A stretch of 32,986 bases of DNA from Pseudonocardia terrae (GCF_021343995.1 NZ_JAJTTE010000068.1:1-32986); one strand, 5' to 3'; shown: positions 14,806-22,037, counted from the stretch's first letter. Made by a program: numbers and translations. Notes: a model not told the origin generated them from the sequence alone.

Positions 14806-15132
14806 CACTCGTCTCCTTCGGTTGACTGCGTGGCTTCCGGCCGACGACCGCCGCCTCCGTCCGGGGCCGCCACCGGAGGGGTGGACGGCACGATCGCCGA
14901 CTACCCGCGCCGATCCGCTCGTCGGAACCATCGAGTGATCCACGTGGTCCGGACGGACCACACGTCGATCATGGCGCTCACACCCTCGGTGATCCGCCGG
15001 CGAGGCGCGGGCACTCACTCGTGGTGGAGCACCGTTCATCAACCTTGGGGAAGCCGCCGTTCCGCTGTCACGTCGCGAGACTCCGCCGCGATAGGCCGAC
15101 TGATCGCGCTGTTTCGTCCTCCAGGAGTCCCG
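14806..15132. other. Divergent intergenic region, DUF2382 gene to tail-anchored protein gene
   Basis: This gap should hold both divergent promoters. Its clearest structure is the inverted repeat at 14944-14961, listed separately. No coding frame in it has a ribosome-binding site plus recognisable product. The last bases carry AGGAG for the 76-residue gene. Confidence 0.45.
14944..14961. promoter_or_regulatory. Inverted repeat, possible operator
   Basis: GTGGTCCG-GA-CGGACCAC is a perfect inverted repeat with 8-bp arms, set within a wider ACGTG...CACACGT symmetry. A DNA-binding dimer site is more likely than an RNA hairpin because the spacer is only 2 nt. The regulator is unknown. Confidence 0.4.
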
Positions 15133-15363
15133 GTGTCCAGCCCCCGCCGCCCGCTCGCCCTGCCCGACATCGAGCCCGCCACCCAGCTGCTGCCCGTGGT
15201 GCCGCAGCAGGAGGTGCCCGAGCCCCGGGTCGAGCTCGACGACTACCTGACCGACCTGCCCGAGCCCGTCGCAGTCACGCGGCGTCGGGACCCGCTGGTG
15301 TGGGCCGCCGCGGCGCTGCCGGTGCTCGCGCTGCTCGCGATCCTGCTGGTGATCATCCTCTGA
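15133..15363 (+). CDS. Small tail-anchored hypothetical protein
   Basis: This 76-residue protein starts at a GTG with AGGAG 6 nt upstream. The first 55 residues are hydrophilic, rich in Pro and acidic residues (VPQQEVPEPRVELDDYLTDL). A single hydrophobic helix (about 56-76) ends at the very C-terminus with VIIL. This is a tail-anchor layout with the N-terminal part in the cytosol. I recognise no family. It ends 35 bp before the SMR gene, but a separate promoter appears to drive that one. Confidence 0.7.
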   Translation: MSSPRRPLALPDIEPATQLLPVVPQQEVPEPRVELDDYLTDLPEPVAVTRRRDPLVWAAAALPVLALLAILLVIIL

Positions 15364-15370
15364 GGTTCTG

Positions 15371-15399
15371 GAGCGATCGCTCAAGTAGTCTGACGGGCA
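15371..15399 (+). promoter_or_regulatory. Leaderless promoter with palindromic operator for SMR-tetR operon
   Basis: The perfect palindrome GAGCGATCGCTC lies at 15371-15382, and a good -10 box TAGTCT at 15386-15391. Seven bases later is the ATG at 15399, the expected transcription start, and no ribosome-binding site is present, so the mRNA is probably leaderless. The palindrome sits where a bound repressor would block the promoter; the TetR protein of the same operon is the likely ligand. Confidence 0.6.
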
Positions 15400-15728
15400 T
15401 GTGGTTCTGGCTCGCCGGTGCGATCGTCGCCGAGGTGACCGGCACGGTCGCCCTCCGCTTCTCCGACGGTTTCAGCAAGCTCTGGCCGTCCTTGATCGTG
15501 GTGCTGGGGTACGGGATCGCGTTCTACTCGCTCTCCCGGGCACTGTCCGGCGGCATCCCGATCGGCGTCGCGTACGGGGTGTGGGCGGCCGTGGGGGTCG
15601 CGCTCATCGCCCTGATCGGCGCGTTCTTCCTGGGTGAGTCGCTGAGCTGGGTGCAGGTCGGCGGGATCGCGCTGGTGATCGTGGGAGTGCTGGCGTTGGA
15701 GCTGGGCCGGACCTCGCATGCCGCCTGA
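15399..15728 (+). CDS. SMR family multidrug efflux transporter
   Basis: Small multidrug resistance transporter of 109 residues with four membrane helices, close to the usual EmrE length. The first helix carries Glu12 (WLAGAIVAEVTGTVALR), matching Glu14 of EmrE, which couples proton entry to export of cationic drugs. The family motif FYSLSRALSGGIPIGVAYGVWAAVG follows, with an ALIGAFFLGESLS third/fourth helix junction. It is probably a homodimer, as no second SMR gene is next to it. Its last 11 bp overlap the tetR gene, forming a self-regulated pair. The substrate cannot be told from sequence; quaternary ammonium compounds are the family default. Confidence 0.94.
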   Translation: MWFWLAGAIVAEVTGTVALRFSDGFSKLWPSLIVVLGYGIAFYSLSRALSGGIPIGVAYGVWAAVGVALIALIGAFFLGESLSWVQVGGIALVIVGVLALELGRTSHAA

Positions 15729-16242
15729 GATCGCCGACGGCCGGCTGCGCAAGGGAGCTCTGCGCCGCCGCGCGCTTCTCGACGCCACGCTGCGGCTCGT
15801 CGGCCGGAGCGGCGTGGCGGCAGTGACCCAACGGGCGGCCGCGGCCGAAGCGGGGCTGCCGCCGAGCGCGGTTCTGTACTACTTCGCGAGCGTCGACGAG
15901 CTGCTGGTCACGGCATTGCGGGAGGTCAACGACCGGTACGTCGGCGACCTGCGCGCGGTCGAGTCACTCGACGCCCTGGCCGACCTCATCGCCGACTACG
16001 CGGCACAGGATCGTGAGCGCACGATCGCCGAGTACGACCTCTACCTGCTCGCTGCCCGCCGCCCCGACCTGCGGGACGAGCTGGAGCGGTGGGACCGGGC
16101 GTTGGACGATCTCGCTCGTCGCCTGGCTCCGGACCAGGCCGACCTCTTCGCGGCCGCCGTCAACGGGCTCTACCTTCGGGCCGCCACAAGCGGGATTGAC
16201 CGGACGACCGTCGCCCGCATCCTCGACGCTCGGATCACGTGA
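15718..16242 (+). CDS. TetR/AcrR family transcriptional regulator
   Basis: This 174-residue regulator overlaps the SMR gene by 11 bp. Residues about 16-62 form the TetR helix-turn-helix: RRALLDATLRLVGRSGVAAVTQRAAAAEAGLPPSAVLYYF with the typical YYF end. The C-terminal ligand domain is short and acidic (QDRERTIAEYDLYLLAARR). It most likely represses its own operon by binding GAGCGATCGCTC in the SMR promoter and is released by a pump substrate. That link is inference from position. Confidence 0.92.
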   Translation: MPPEIADGRLRKGALRRRALLDATLRLVGRSGVAAVTQRAAAAEAGLPPSAVLYYFASVDELLVTALREVNDRYVGDLRAVESLDALADLIADYAAQDRERTIAEYDLYLLAARRPDLRDELERWDRALDDLARRLAPDQADLFAAAVNGLYLRAATSGIDRTTVARILDARIT

Positions 16243-16304
16243 TCGCGGCGAGCGTCCGCTGCGTTTGCACACCGTTAAGGCGTGCGTGCCGATCAGTGGG
16301 GAAC

Positions 16305-16349
16305 GTGCGGCCACGCTGCGGCGGGGGGATTTCCGCAGCGTGGCCGCAC
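16305..16349. terminator. Long perfect hairpin between convergent tetR and YdeI-like genes
   Basis: GTGCGGCCACGCTGCGG at 16305-16321 pairs over 17 bp without mismatch with CCGCAGCGTGGCCGCAC at 16333-16349, with an 11-nt loop. It lies 62 bp after tetR and 84 bp after the YdeI-like gene, as expected of a bidirectional terminator. No T-run follows. The unusually long stem could also mark a dispersed repeat. Confidence 0.7.
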
Positions 16350-16433
16350 CGGCCGACGGGTGTGGTGTGAGGGATACACCCGCCGCCGTCCTACGCGTTG
16401 CCGGGTGGTTCGTCGGCCGCCCCGAGCCCGTTA

Positions 16434-17018
16434 TCAGCTCGTGATCTCGGGATCGCGGCCTTTTTCGCTCGACTTCGCCACCGCCACCGTGGCCGTGATC
16501 CTTCGGGCTCGCGTCTCCGGCTTCTTCGCTCGGGCGAGGGCTTCGAGCTCGGCGCGGCGGGCGGAGGGTGACATCGCCTCCCAGCCCGCCGCAGCGGCCG
16601 GGTCGGCATCGAGGGCTGTGCGCAGGTCGTCGGGAACGATGCCGGCCTGGGCGTCGGCGAGCAGCAGCCACATCCCGTGGGCCTGGGCGACGTCGATCGC
16701 CGCCTGACCGGCCGGGGCCATCCGGCCCTCAGCGGTCAGCTGCGCGACGAGCTCGCGGTTGATCGTGCTCCATGCACTACGCGGGGCCCGCGGGCTGAAC
16801 CGCTGTTTCCGGGAACTCGAGTCGTGGCCGCGGGAGAGGCCGTCGATCCAGCCGAAACAGAGCGCCTCCTCGAGGGCCTGCCGCTGCGTCAGCCCGGGCC
16901 GGCCGGAGCGGGCGTGCGGAATGACGACCCAGGCCTCGCGGGCGCCGCCCGCATGCTCGGCGAGCCACGCCCGCCACTCCGCCGGGGTGGTGACGTCGAG
17001 CGGGGCGTCGCTGCTCAT
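16434..17018 (-). CDS. YdeI/OmpD-associated (OmdA) family protein
   Basis: This 194-residue protein matches the YdeI/OmdA family. It opens with the substrate-like segment AEWRAWLAEHAGGAREAWVV, followed by the signature ALEEALCFGWIDGLSRG and RFSPRAPRSAWSTINRE. The C-terminal 60 residues (ALDADPAAAAGWEAMSPSARR, ending in a KKPETRARRI basic helix) fit the OmdA domain. In enterobacteria some members are linked to bacteriocin or peptide resistance, but the biochemical role is not settled. It starts 12 bp after the PLP enzyme gene and is probably cotranscribed with it. Confidence 0.9.
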   Translation of the reverse strand: MSSDAPLDVTTPAEWRAWLAEHAGGAREAWVVIPHARSGRPGLTQRQALEEALCFGWIDGLSRGHDSSSRKQRFSPRAPRSAWSTINRELVAQLTAEGRMAPAGQAAIDVAQAHGMWLLLADAQAGIVPDDLRTALDADPAAAAGWEAMSPSARRAELEALARAKKPETRARRITATVAVAKSSEKGRDPEITS

Positions 17019-17030
17019 CCGCTCAGCACC

Positions 17031-18137
17031 TCAGATCCGCACCGCCTCCAACGCCCCGAGCACGTCGGCGACCAGGTCGTCCGTGTCCTCGCAGCCCGCG
17101 GAGAGGCGGAGCAGGCCGGGTGGGACGGCGTCGCCCCATCGTTCCCGCCGGTCGGCGGAGGTCTGGAGGCCGCCGAAGCTGGTCGACGACGACACCAACC
17201 GCGACGCCGCCAGGAACTCCCCCACCGCCTCGGCCGAGGGCAGTGTGAACCGCAGGATCCCGTTCCAGCGCCGCATCTGCCGGGAGGCGATCGCGTGGGA
17301 GGGGTCCGAGGGCAGGCCGGGCCACCGGACGTCGGACGCCGCGGGGTGCCCCAACAGTGCCTGGACCAGCGCCTGCGCGTTCTTCGCCTGCCGCTCCAGC
17401 CGCAGGTCGAGCGTGCCGAGGCCGCGGTGCGCGAGCCAGGTCTCCATCGGGCCGGGGATGGCGCCGTTGCGAGTGCGGGACGCGCGGACGCGGCCGGCGA
17501 GGATCGGGTCGGCGCAGGTCACGTGCCCGATGAGGACGTCGCCGTGCCCCGCGAGCGCCTTCGTGTCACTTGCGACCACGAAGTCGGCCCCGAACGCCAG
17601 CGGCTTCTGCCCCAGCGGCGTCGCGGTGGTGTTGTCCACGGCGACCATCGCGCCGGCGGCATGCGCCGCGTCCGCGATGGCCCGGATGTCGCACACCTCC
17701 AGCCCCGGGTTCGAGGGCGTCTCGAGCACCACGAGGGAGGCGCCGTTGAGCGGCTCCCAGGCCCCCGCCGTCGCGAACTCCCGGAGCTCGACGCCCATCG
17801 GCCCGAGCTCCTCGGAGGCGACGAGCCGGCCGATGTAGTACCCGTCGCTCGGCAGGACGATCGCGGTGCCGGGGCGGGCGCACAGCCGCATCACCGTGGA
17901 CAGCGCGGCCATCCCGGAGGGGAACGCCACGCACTCCCCGCCCTCGAGCTCGCCGACCGCGGCCTCGAAGGCGCTCCACGTGGGGTTGCCGGCGCGGCCG
18001 TAGAAGTACTCGGGCTGCGGGTCGTGCGGGAGCCCGAGGTCGAAGGTCGCCGACAGCACCGGGCCGGGGTGCACGGCGTCGCCCACCTCACCCGGCGGAT
18101 GCCCGCCCCAGACGCAGCGCGTCCCGTCCCCGCTCAT
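17031..18137 (-). CDS. Cystathionine gamma-lyase-type PLP enzyme
   Basis: PLP-dependent enzyme of the Cys/Met metabolism family, 368 residues. ATG 18137 has GGGAGG directly upstream; an earlier in-frame start at 18173 is less likely. YGRAGNPT (46-53) contacts the cofactor phosphate of the partner subunit, SGMAALS (74-80) is the second phosphate loop, Asp168 in VAVDNT pairs with the pyridine nitrogen, and Lys193 in SDTKALAGH is the Schiff-base lysine. The C-terminal SSSTSFGGLQTSADRRERWG with LLRLSAGCED completes the fold. It should convert cystathionine to cysteine, 2-oxobutyrate and ammonia; the related gamma-synthase or beta-lyase reactions cannot be excluded from sequence. It lies 39 bp after the gpsA stop on the same strand, so it may belong to the plsC-gpsA unit. 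Confidence 0.92.
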   Translation of the reverse strand: MSGDGTRCVWGGHPPGEVGDAVHPGPVLSATFDLGLPHDPQPEYFYGRAGNPTWSAFEAAVGELEGGECVAFPSGMAALSTVMRLCARPGTAIVLPSDGYYIGRLVASEELGPMGVELREFATAGAWEPLNGASLVVLETPSNPGLEVCDIRAIADAAHAAGAMVAVDNTTATPLGQKPLAFGADFVVASDTKALAGHGDVLIGHVTCADPILAGRVRASRTRNGAIPGPMETWLAHRGLGTLDLRLERQAKNAQALVQALLGHPAASDVRWPGLPSDPSHAIASRQMRRWNGILRFTLPSAEAVGEFLAASRLVSSSTSFGGLQTSADRRERWGDAVPPGLLRLSAGCEDTDDLVADVLGALEAVRI

Positions 18138-18176
18138 GATCCTCCCAGCGCCGAGTGCCCCACCGGCACTCACGGC

Positions 18177-19184
18177 TCACTCGGGCTTCGGCGCCCGCGA
18201 GATCAGTTCCTTCGCCATGGCGGTGGCGGAGTAGCCCTCGTGGCACACCCGCCGCACGGCGTCGGCGATCGGCAGTTCCACCCCGTGCCGTTCCCCGAGC
18301 TCACAGATCGACACGCACGATTTCACGCCCTCGGCGACCTGGCCGTGGTTCGCCGCCTCCGCCTGGGCGAGGGTCTCGCCGCGGCCGAGGTGCTCGCCGA
18401 AGGTGCGGTTGCGGGAGAGCGGCGACGAGCACGTCGCCACCAGGTCGCCCAGCCCCGCGAGCCCGGCGAAGGTCAACGGGTCCGCGCCCAGCTCCTGGCC
18501 CAGGCGGGCGGTCTCGGCCAGGCCGCGGGTGATGAGCGAGGCGCGGCTGTTGTCGCCCAGCCCCATCCCGGCCGCGATCCCGACGGCCAGCGCGATCACG
18601 TTCTTGCCCGCGCCGCCCAGCTCGCAGCCGATGACGTCCGTGTTGGTGTAGGAGCGGAAGTAGTCGTTGGAGGTCGCGGCCTGCAGCTCGACGGCGCGCT
18701 CGTGGTCCGAGCAGGCGATCACGGTGGCCGTCGGCTCCCCCTGCGCAATCTCCCGCGCCAGGTTCGGCCCCGAGACGACGGCGATCCGGTCAAGCGGCAC
18801 CGCCGCGACCTCGGCGACCACCTCGCTCATCCGCTTGAGCGTCCCCAGCTCGACACCCTTGGCCAGGCTCACCAGCGTCCGCCCCGGCGGGAGCAGCGGC
18901 TTCCAGTCCGCCAGGTTCGCCCGCAGCGTCTGCGACGGCACGGCGAGGACGACGGCGTCGGCGCCGTCGAGCGCGGCCGCAGCGTTGGACGTTGCGGAGA
19001 GGTTCTCGGGCAGCCGCACGCCGGGCAGGTAGTCGGCGTTCTCGTGGTCGTCCCGGATCGCGGCAGCCACCTCCGGCCGCCGCGCCCACAGCACGACCTC
19101 GCGCCCGGCGTCGGCGACGACCTTGGCGAACGCGGTCCCCCAGGAGCCGGCCCCGAGGACCGCGATCTTCGCGAGTCCGGTCAC
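18177..19184 (-). CDS. gpsA: Glycerol-3-phosphate dehydrogenase [NAD(P)+] GpsA
   Basis: This enzyme makes sn-glycerol 3-phosphate from dihydroxyacetone phosphate for phospholipid synthesis. The protein has 335 residues, the usual length. The Rossmann loop is VLGAGSWGTAFA (9-20), SLAKGVE near 107-113 holds the first conserved Lys, and CELGGAGKNVIALAVGIAAGM carries the catalytic Lys. NSRASLITRGLAE and FAGLAGLGDLVATC are further family signatures. The GTG start overlaps the plsC stop as GTGA, so the two consecutive steps of phosphatidate synthesis are coupled. The gene sits in the conserved gpsA-cofC-ppk1 neighbourhood of actinobacteria. Confidence 0.97.
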   Translation of the reverse strand: MTGLAKIAVLGAGSWGTAFAKVVADAGREVVLWARRPEVAAAIRDDHENADYLPGVRLPENLSATSNAAAALDGADAVVLAVPSQTLRANLADWKPLLPPGRTLVSLAKGVELGTLKRMSEVVAEVAAVPLDRIAVVSGPNLAREIAQGEPTATVIACSDHERAVELQAATSNDYFRSYTNTDVIGCELGGAGKNVIALAVGIAAGMGLGDNSRASLITRGLAETARLGQELGADPLTFAGLAGLGDLVATCSSPLSRNRTFGEHLGRGETLAQAEAANHGQVAEGVKSCVSICELGERHGVELPIADAVRRVCHEGYSATAMAKELISRAPKPE

Positions 19185-19939
19185 GCCGGGTCGCCGTTCC
19201 GCTCGATCTCCGGGGTCGCGGCCCCGGCCGCGCGGCCCTCGGCGGCGCGGCGGTGGAAGCCCGGCGGCGGTGTCTCGCCCCGGACGTCGGCGAGCAGCTC
19301 CTTGCAGCGGGTCATGAACAGGTCGGTCACCTCGCGGAGGATCGTCGCGTCGATCGGCCGGCCCCGGTACGCGGACAGGTCGATCGGCTCACCCGCCCGC
19401 ACCGTGATCCGCGTCCGCGGCAGCGGCCGGAACTTCTTGTTGTAGTGGTCGTACACCTCACGGGTACCCCAGTGCACCAGCGGCACCACAGGCACCTCCG
19501 ACGACAGCGCCAGGCGGGCCGCGCCGGTGCGCGAGTGCATCGGCCAGCCCTCCGGGTCCCGGGTGATCGTGCCCTCCGGGTAGATCACCACGACCTTGCC
19601 GTTCCCCAGGCCCTCGACGCCGGCGCGCAGGCTCTGCTGGGCGTCGGCGGAGTCGCGGTAGACCGGGATCTGGCCTGTGCCCACCAGCACCTTGCCGAAC
19701 ACGGGGATCTTCCACAGGCTCGCCTTGGCCAGGAACCGCGGCACCCGCCGGGCGGTGTGCACCCACAGCGCCGTGTACACCGGGTCCAGGTACGAGATGT
19801 GGTTCGCGACGACGAGCGCCCCGCCCTTCGCGGGCAGGTGCTCACGACCTACGTAGTGCGGGCTCCCGGCCAGGTACGACAGCGGATAGAAGACCGCCGC
19901 CGCGAACCCGACCCAGAACCCGCCCTTCTCGCGCGCCAC
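19181..19939 (-). CDS. plsC: 1-acylglycerol-3-phosphate O-acyltransferase (PlsC-like)
   Basis: Lysophosphatidate acyltransferase, 252 residues. ANHISYLDP (45-53) supplies the catalytic His47 and Asp52 of the NHxxxxD motif, and YPEGTITR (120-127) is the acyl-acceptor PEGT motif. FGKVLVGTGQIPVYRD is the second block. A hydrophobic N-terminal helix (about 8-24) anchors it to the inner membrane face. The C-terminal 40 residues are basic and low in complexity. GTG 19939 was chosen because GGAGAGGGG precedes it and because family similarity begins there; the open frame continues further upstream without support. It overlaps gpsA, which supplies glycerol 3-phosphate for the pathway, and is divergent from cofC. 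Confidence 0.95.
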   Translation of the reverse strand: MAREKGGFWVGFAAAVFYPLSYLAGSPHYVGREHLPAKGGALVVANHISYLDPVYTALWVHTARRVPRFLAKASLWKIPVFGKVLVGTGQIPVYRDSADAQQSLRAGVEGLGNGKVVVIYPEGTITRDPEGWPMHSRTGAARLALSSEVPVVPLVHWGTREVYDHYNKKFRPLPRTRITVRAGEPIDLSAYRGRPIDATILREVTDLFMTRCKELLADVRGETPPPGFHRRAAEGRAAGAATPEIERNGDPA

Positions 19940-20041
19940 GGGTGCCCCTCTCCTCCTCGTCGATCGAGGTCGATCGACGCCGATCCTTCCCTGCCCGCCC
20001 GGGCGCGGTCCACCGACACCCTGCGCGAGTGGAACGATGGT

Positions 20042-20674
20042 GTGGTGAGCAGCCGCGAAGTGGGTCTGGTCGTGCCCGTCAAGGGGCTCGACGCGGCCAA
20101 GTCCCGGCTGCGCGGGGCCGCCGACGGCGGGGTGGGCGATCCGGCCCGGCACGCCGAGCTCGCCCTCGCGCTCGCCCTGGACACCCTCGACGCCGTACTG
20201 GGCGCCGAGCGGGTGGCCGCCGTCGTCGTCGTGACGAGCGACGAGACGGTCGGGCGCGAGCTGGCCGGGACGGGGGTGCGGATCGTCCGCGACGAGCCGG
20301 CGGCCGGGCTCAATGCCGCCCTGCTCCACGGGGCCGCGGCCCTGCCCCGCGGCCTCGCCCGCGGCGCCCTGCAGGCCGACCTGCCGGCGTTGAAGCCCGG
20401 GGAGCTCGACGAGGCGCTCGAGCACGCCGGAACGAGGGCGTTCTGCACCGACGCCCAGGGCGACGGCACCACGCTCCTCCTCGCTCCCGCCGGCACCCCG
20501 CTCGACCCGCACTTCGGCCCCGGCTCCGCCGCCGCGCACAAGGCCTCGGGCGCGGCTCCGCTCAGCGGCGAGCTCCCCGGCCTGCGCCGCGACGTCGACA
20601 CCGAGGCCGACCTTCGCGAGGCCTGCGCGATGGGCGTCGGGCCGCGGACCGCGGGGCTGTTCGTCTGCCGCTGA
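20042..20674 (+). CDS. cofC: Phosphoenolpyruvate/2-phospholactate guanylyltransferase CofC (FbiD)
   Basis: GTP-dependent guanylyltransferase of coenzyme F420 synthesis, 210 residues. VVPVKGLDAAKSRLRG is the nucleotide-binding start of the CofC fold, ALQADLPAL holds the metal-binding Asp, DAQGDGTTLLLAP is the substrate loop, and FGPGSAAAHKASGA is the last family block. In mycobacteria the equivalent FbiD activates phosphoenolpyruvate, which FbiA then joins to the flavin precursor. The other F420 genes are not in this window. Two adjacent in-frame GTG codons (20042, 20045) could start it and the ribosome-binding site is weak. It is divergent from plsC-gpsA. In M. tuberculosis the next gene would be ppk1; here four genes intervene. 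Confidence 0.93.
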   Translation: MVSSREVGLVVPVKGLDAAKSRLRGAADGGVGDPARHAELALALALDTLDAVLGAERVAAVVVVTSDETVGRELAGTGVRIVRDEPAAGLNAALLHGAAALPRGLARGALQADLPALKPGELDEALEHAGTRAFCTDAQGDGTTLLLAPAGTPLDPHFGPGSAAAHKASGAAPLSGELPGLRRDVDTEADLREACAMGVGPRTAGLFVCR

Positions 20675-20695
20675 GTCCCGGTCGGCGGGTGTCCC

Positions 20696-20720
20696 GGTCA
20701 TCCCTGGTCAGCGCAGGTCA
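20696..20720 (+). repeat. Three GGTCA direct repeats at 10-bp spacing
   Basis: GGTCA occurs at 20696, 20706 and 20716, once per helical turn, immediately upstream of the presumed slipin promoter. A fourth, degenerate unit (GGCGA) is at 20726. The phasing suggests a regulator bound along one DNA face, but chance cannot be excluded for such short units. Confidence 0.4.
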
Positions 20721-20744
20721 GCACTGGCGAGCGCGCCGGCGCGG

Positions 20745-20772
20745 GTCGATAATCGACGCCTCCTAGGAGGCG
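20745..20772 (+). promoter_or_regulatory. -10 box and palindrome enclosing the slipin ribosome-binding site
   Basis: GTCGATAATCGAC (20745-20757) is a perfect inverted repeat containing a good -10 box, GATAAT (20748-20753). The adjoining CGCCTCCTAGGAGGCG (20757-20772) is a perfect 16-nt palindrome that includes the AGGAGG ribosome-binding site of the slipin gene, whose ATG is at 20777. In RNA, six base pairs around a CTAG loop would hide that site. A transcription start near 20759 would put the hairpin at the very 5' end of the mRNA. Confidence 0.55.
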
Positions 20773-20776
20773 TGTG

Positions 20777-21727
20777 ATGACCGTTCTCTGGATGGTTCTC
20801 GTGCTCGTCGGCTTCATGATGCTGGTGAGCGCCGCGACCAGCGTCCGGGTCGTGCAGCAGTTCGAGCGGGGGGTGGTCTTCCGGTTCGGCCGGCTGCAGC
20901 CCCAGACGAGAGGCCCCGGGCTCGCGACGCTCATCCCGATCGCGGACCGCATGCAGAAGGTCAGCATGCAGGTTGTGACCCTGCCGGTCCCCGCCCAGGA
21001 CGGGATCACCAGCGACAACGTCACCGTCCGGGTCGACGCGGTCGTCTACTACCGCGTCATCGACCCCGTGCGGGTGGCCGTCGACGTGCAGGACTACGGC
21101 TCGGCGATCCTGCAGGTGGCGCAGGCGTCGCTGCGTTCGATCATCGGCAAGAGCGAGCTCGACGACCTGCTCTCCAACCGCGAGCGGCTCAACCAGGGCC
21201 TCGAGCTGATGATCGACAACCCGGCGGTCGGCTGGGGCGTGCACATCGACCGCGTGGAGATCAAGGACGTGGTGCTGCCGGAGTCGATGAAACGCTCGAT
21301 GTCGCGCCAGGCCGAGGCCGAGCGCGAACGCCGCTCCCGGGTGATCACGGCCGAGGGCGAGCTGCAGGCGTCGAAGCAGCTCGCCGAGGCGGCCCAGGTG
21401 ATGGCCGCCAACCCCGCCGCGCTGCAGCTGCGGCTGCTGCAGACCGTCGTCGAGGTGGCGGCGGAGAAGAACTCCACCCTGGTCCTGCCCTTCCCGGTCG
21501 AGCTGCTGCGGTTCCTGGAGCGATCCACCCCGGCCGAGATGCAGCACCTCCTGACGGGCTCGAGCACGGAGAACGGCGCCGCCGTCACGACGAGCGACGC
21601 CGCCGCACCACGGCCGAGGCCCGCCACGCCGCGACGCCCAGTGCGGCGATCCCGGCCAGGTCGCCCCCGGTCAGCCCGTGGTTCGGCGCCAGGACGAGCA
21701 GTGTCGGACCCTCCATCCTCCCGTTGA
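20777..21727 (+). CDS. Slipin/stomatin family SPFH (Band 7) membrane protein
   Basis: This 316-residue SPFH-domain protein starts with a membrane helix (about 3-22) and continues VVQQFERGVVFRFGRL, RGPGLATLIPIADRMQKVSM and PVPAQDGITSDNVTVRVDAVVYYRV, all standard slipin blocks. The coiled-coil part (AEAERERRSRVITAEGELQA) and PFPVELLRFLE end the conserved region near residue 260. Slipins form ring-like oligomers that organise membrane microdomains and control proteases; many have an NfeD partner, but no clear NfeD gene is seen here. The last ~45 residues are Arg/Pro-rich, of doubtful quality, and lie antisense to the small membrane protein gene, so the true C-terminus may differ. The ATG at 20777 has AGGAGG 6 nt upstream; an adjacent GTG lies at 20774. 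Confidence 0.92.
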   Translation: MTVLWMVLVLVGFMMLVSAATSVRVVQQFERGVVFRFGRLQPQTRGPGLATLIPIADRMQKVSMQVVTLPVPAQDGITSDNVTVRVDAVVYYRVIDPVRVAVDVQDYGSAILQVAQASLRSIIGKSELDDLLSNRERLNQGLELMIDNPAVGWGVHIDRVEIKDVVLPESMKRSMSRQAEAERERRSRVITAEGELQASKQLAEAAQVMAANPAALQLRLLQTVVEVAAEKNSTLVLPFPVELLRFLERSTPAEMQHLLTGSSTENGAAVTTSDAAAPRPRPATPRRPVRRSRPGRPRSARGSAPGRAVSDPPSSR

Positions 21728-21839
21728 CGAGGAACCACAGCACCGCGACGACGGCGAGCGCGACCGCGCCACGCAACCCTGTCCCGCCGCTGACCGCGGC
21801 GAGCACGACGAGGGCGACCAGCACGAGCGAGGCGACCAT
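21585..21839 (-). CDS. Small hypothetical membrane protein
   Basis: This 84-residue protein starts at ATG 21839 with AGGATGGG upstream. Hydrophobic helices at about 3-18, 22-38 and 58-74 and a closing RRRRSS tail give two or three membrane passes. The loop NGRMEGPTLLVLAPNHGLTGGDL is well ordered and looks like real protein, unlike the Arg/Pro-rich reading of the other strand. It is convergent with, and overlaps, the slipin 3' end by 143 bp. No family recognised. Confidence 0.62.
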   Translation of the reverse strand: MVASLVLVALVVLAAVSGGTGLRGAVALAVVAVLWFLVNGRMEGPTLLVLAPNHGLTGGDLAGIAALGVAAWRASAVVRRRRSS

Positions 21840-22037
21840 CGGCCCATCCTGGCGGGGGCGGTGTGTGAGGCGGAGGAGGTAGTCACCCGCGGCTCTCGGG
21901 CAATTCGGTCGGTTCGGCCCGAATCGCCACACTCCCGTGGCTGCTTTACGATCGGCTCCCTCGGCAGCCGAATCGGTGGAGAAGACGCCACGGCCGCTCG
22001 CGAATCCGAACCGCCCCGACGTCGGAGTCCATCAGGC

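Noticed and set aside
21903..21924. ATTCGG-N10-CCGAAT inverted repeat upstream of the acetyltransferase gene
   Set aside because: The arms are short and similar CCGAATC strings recur nearby, so it is not distinguishable from local sequence bias.
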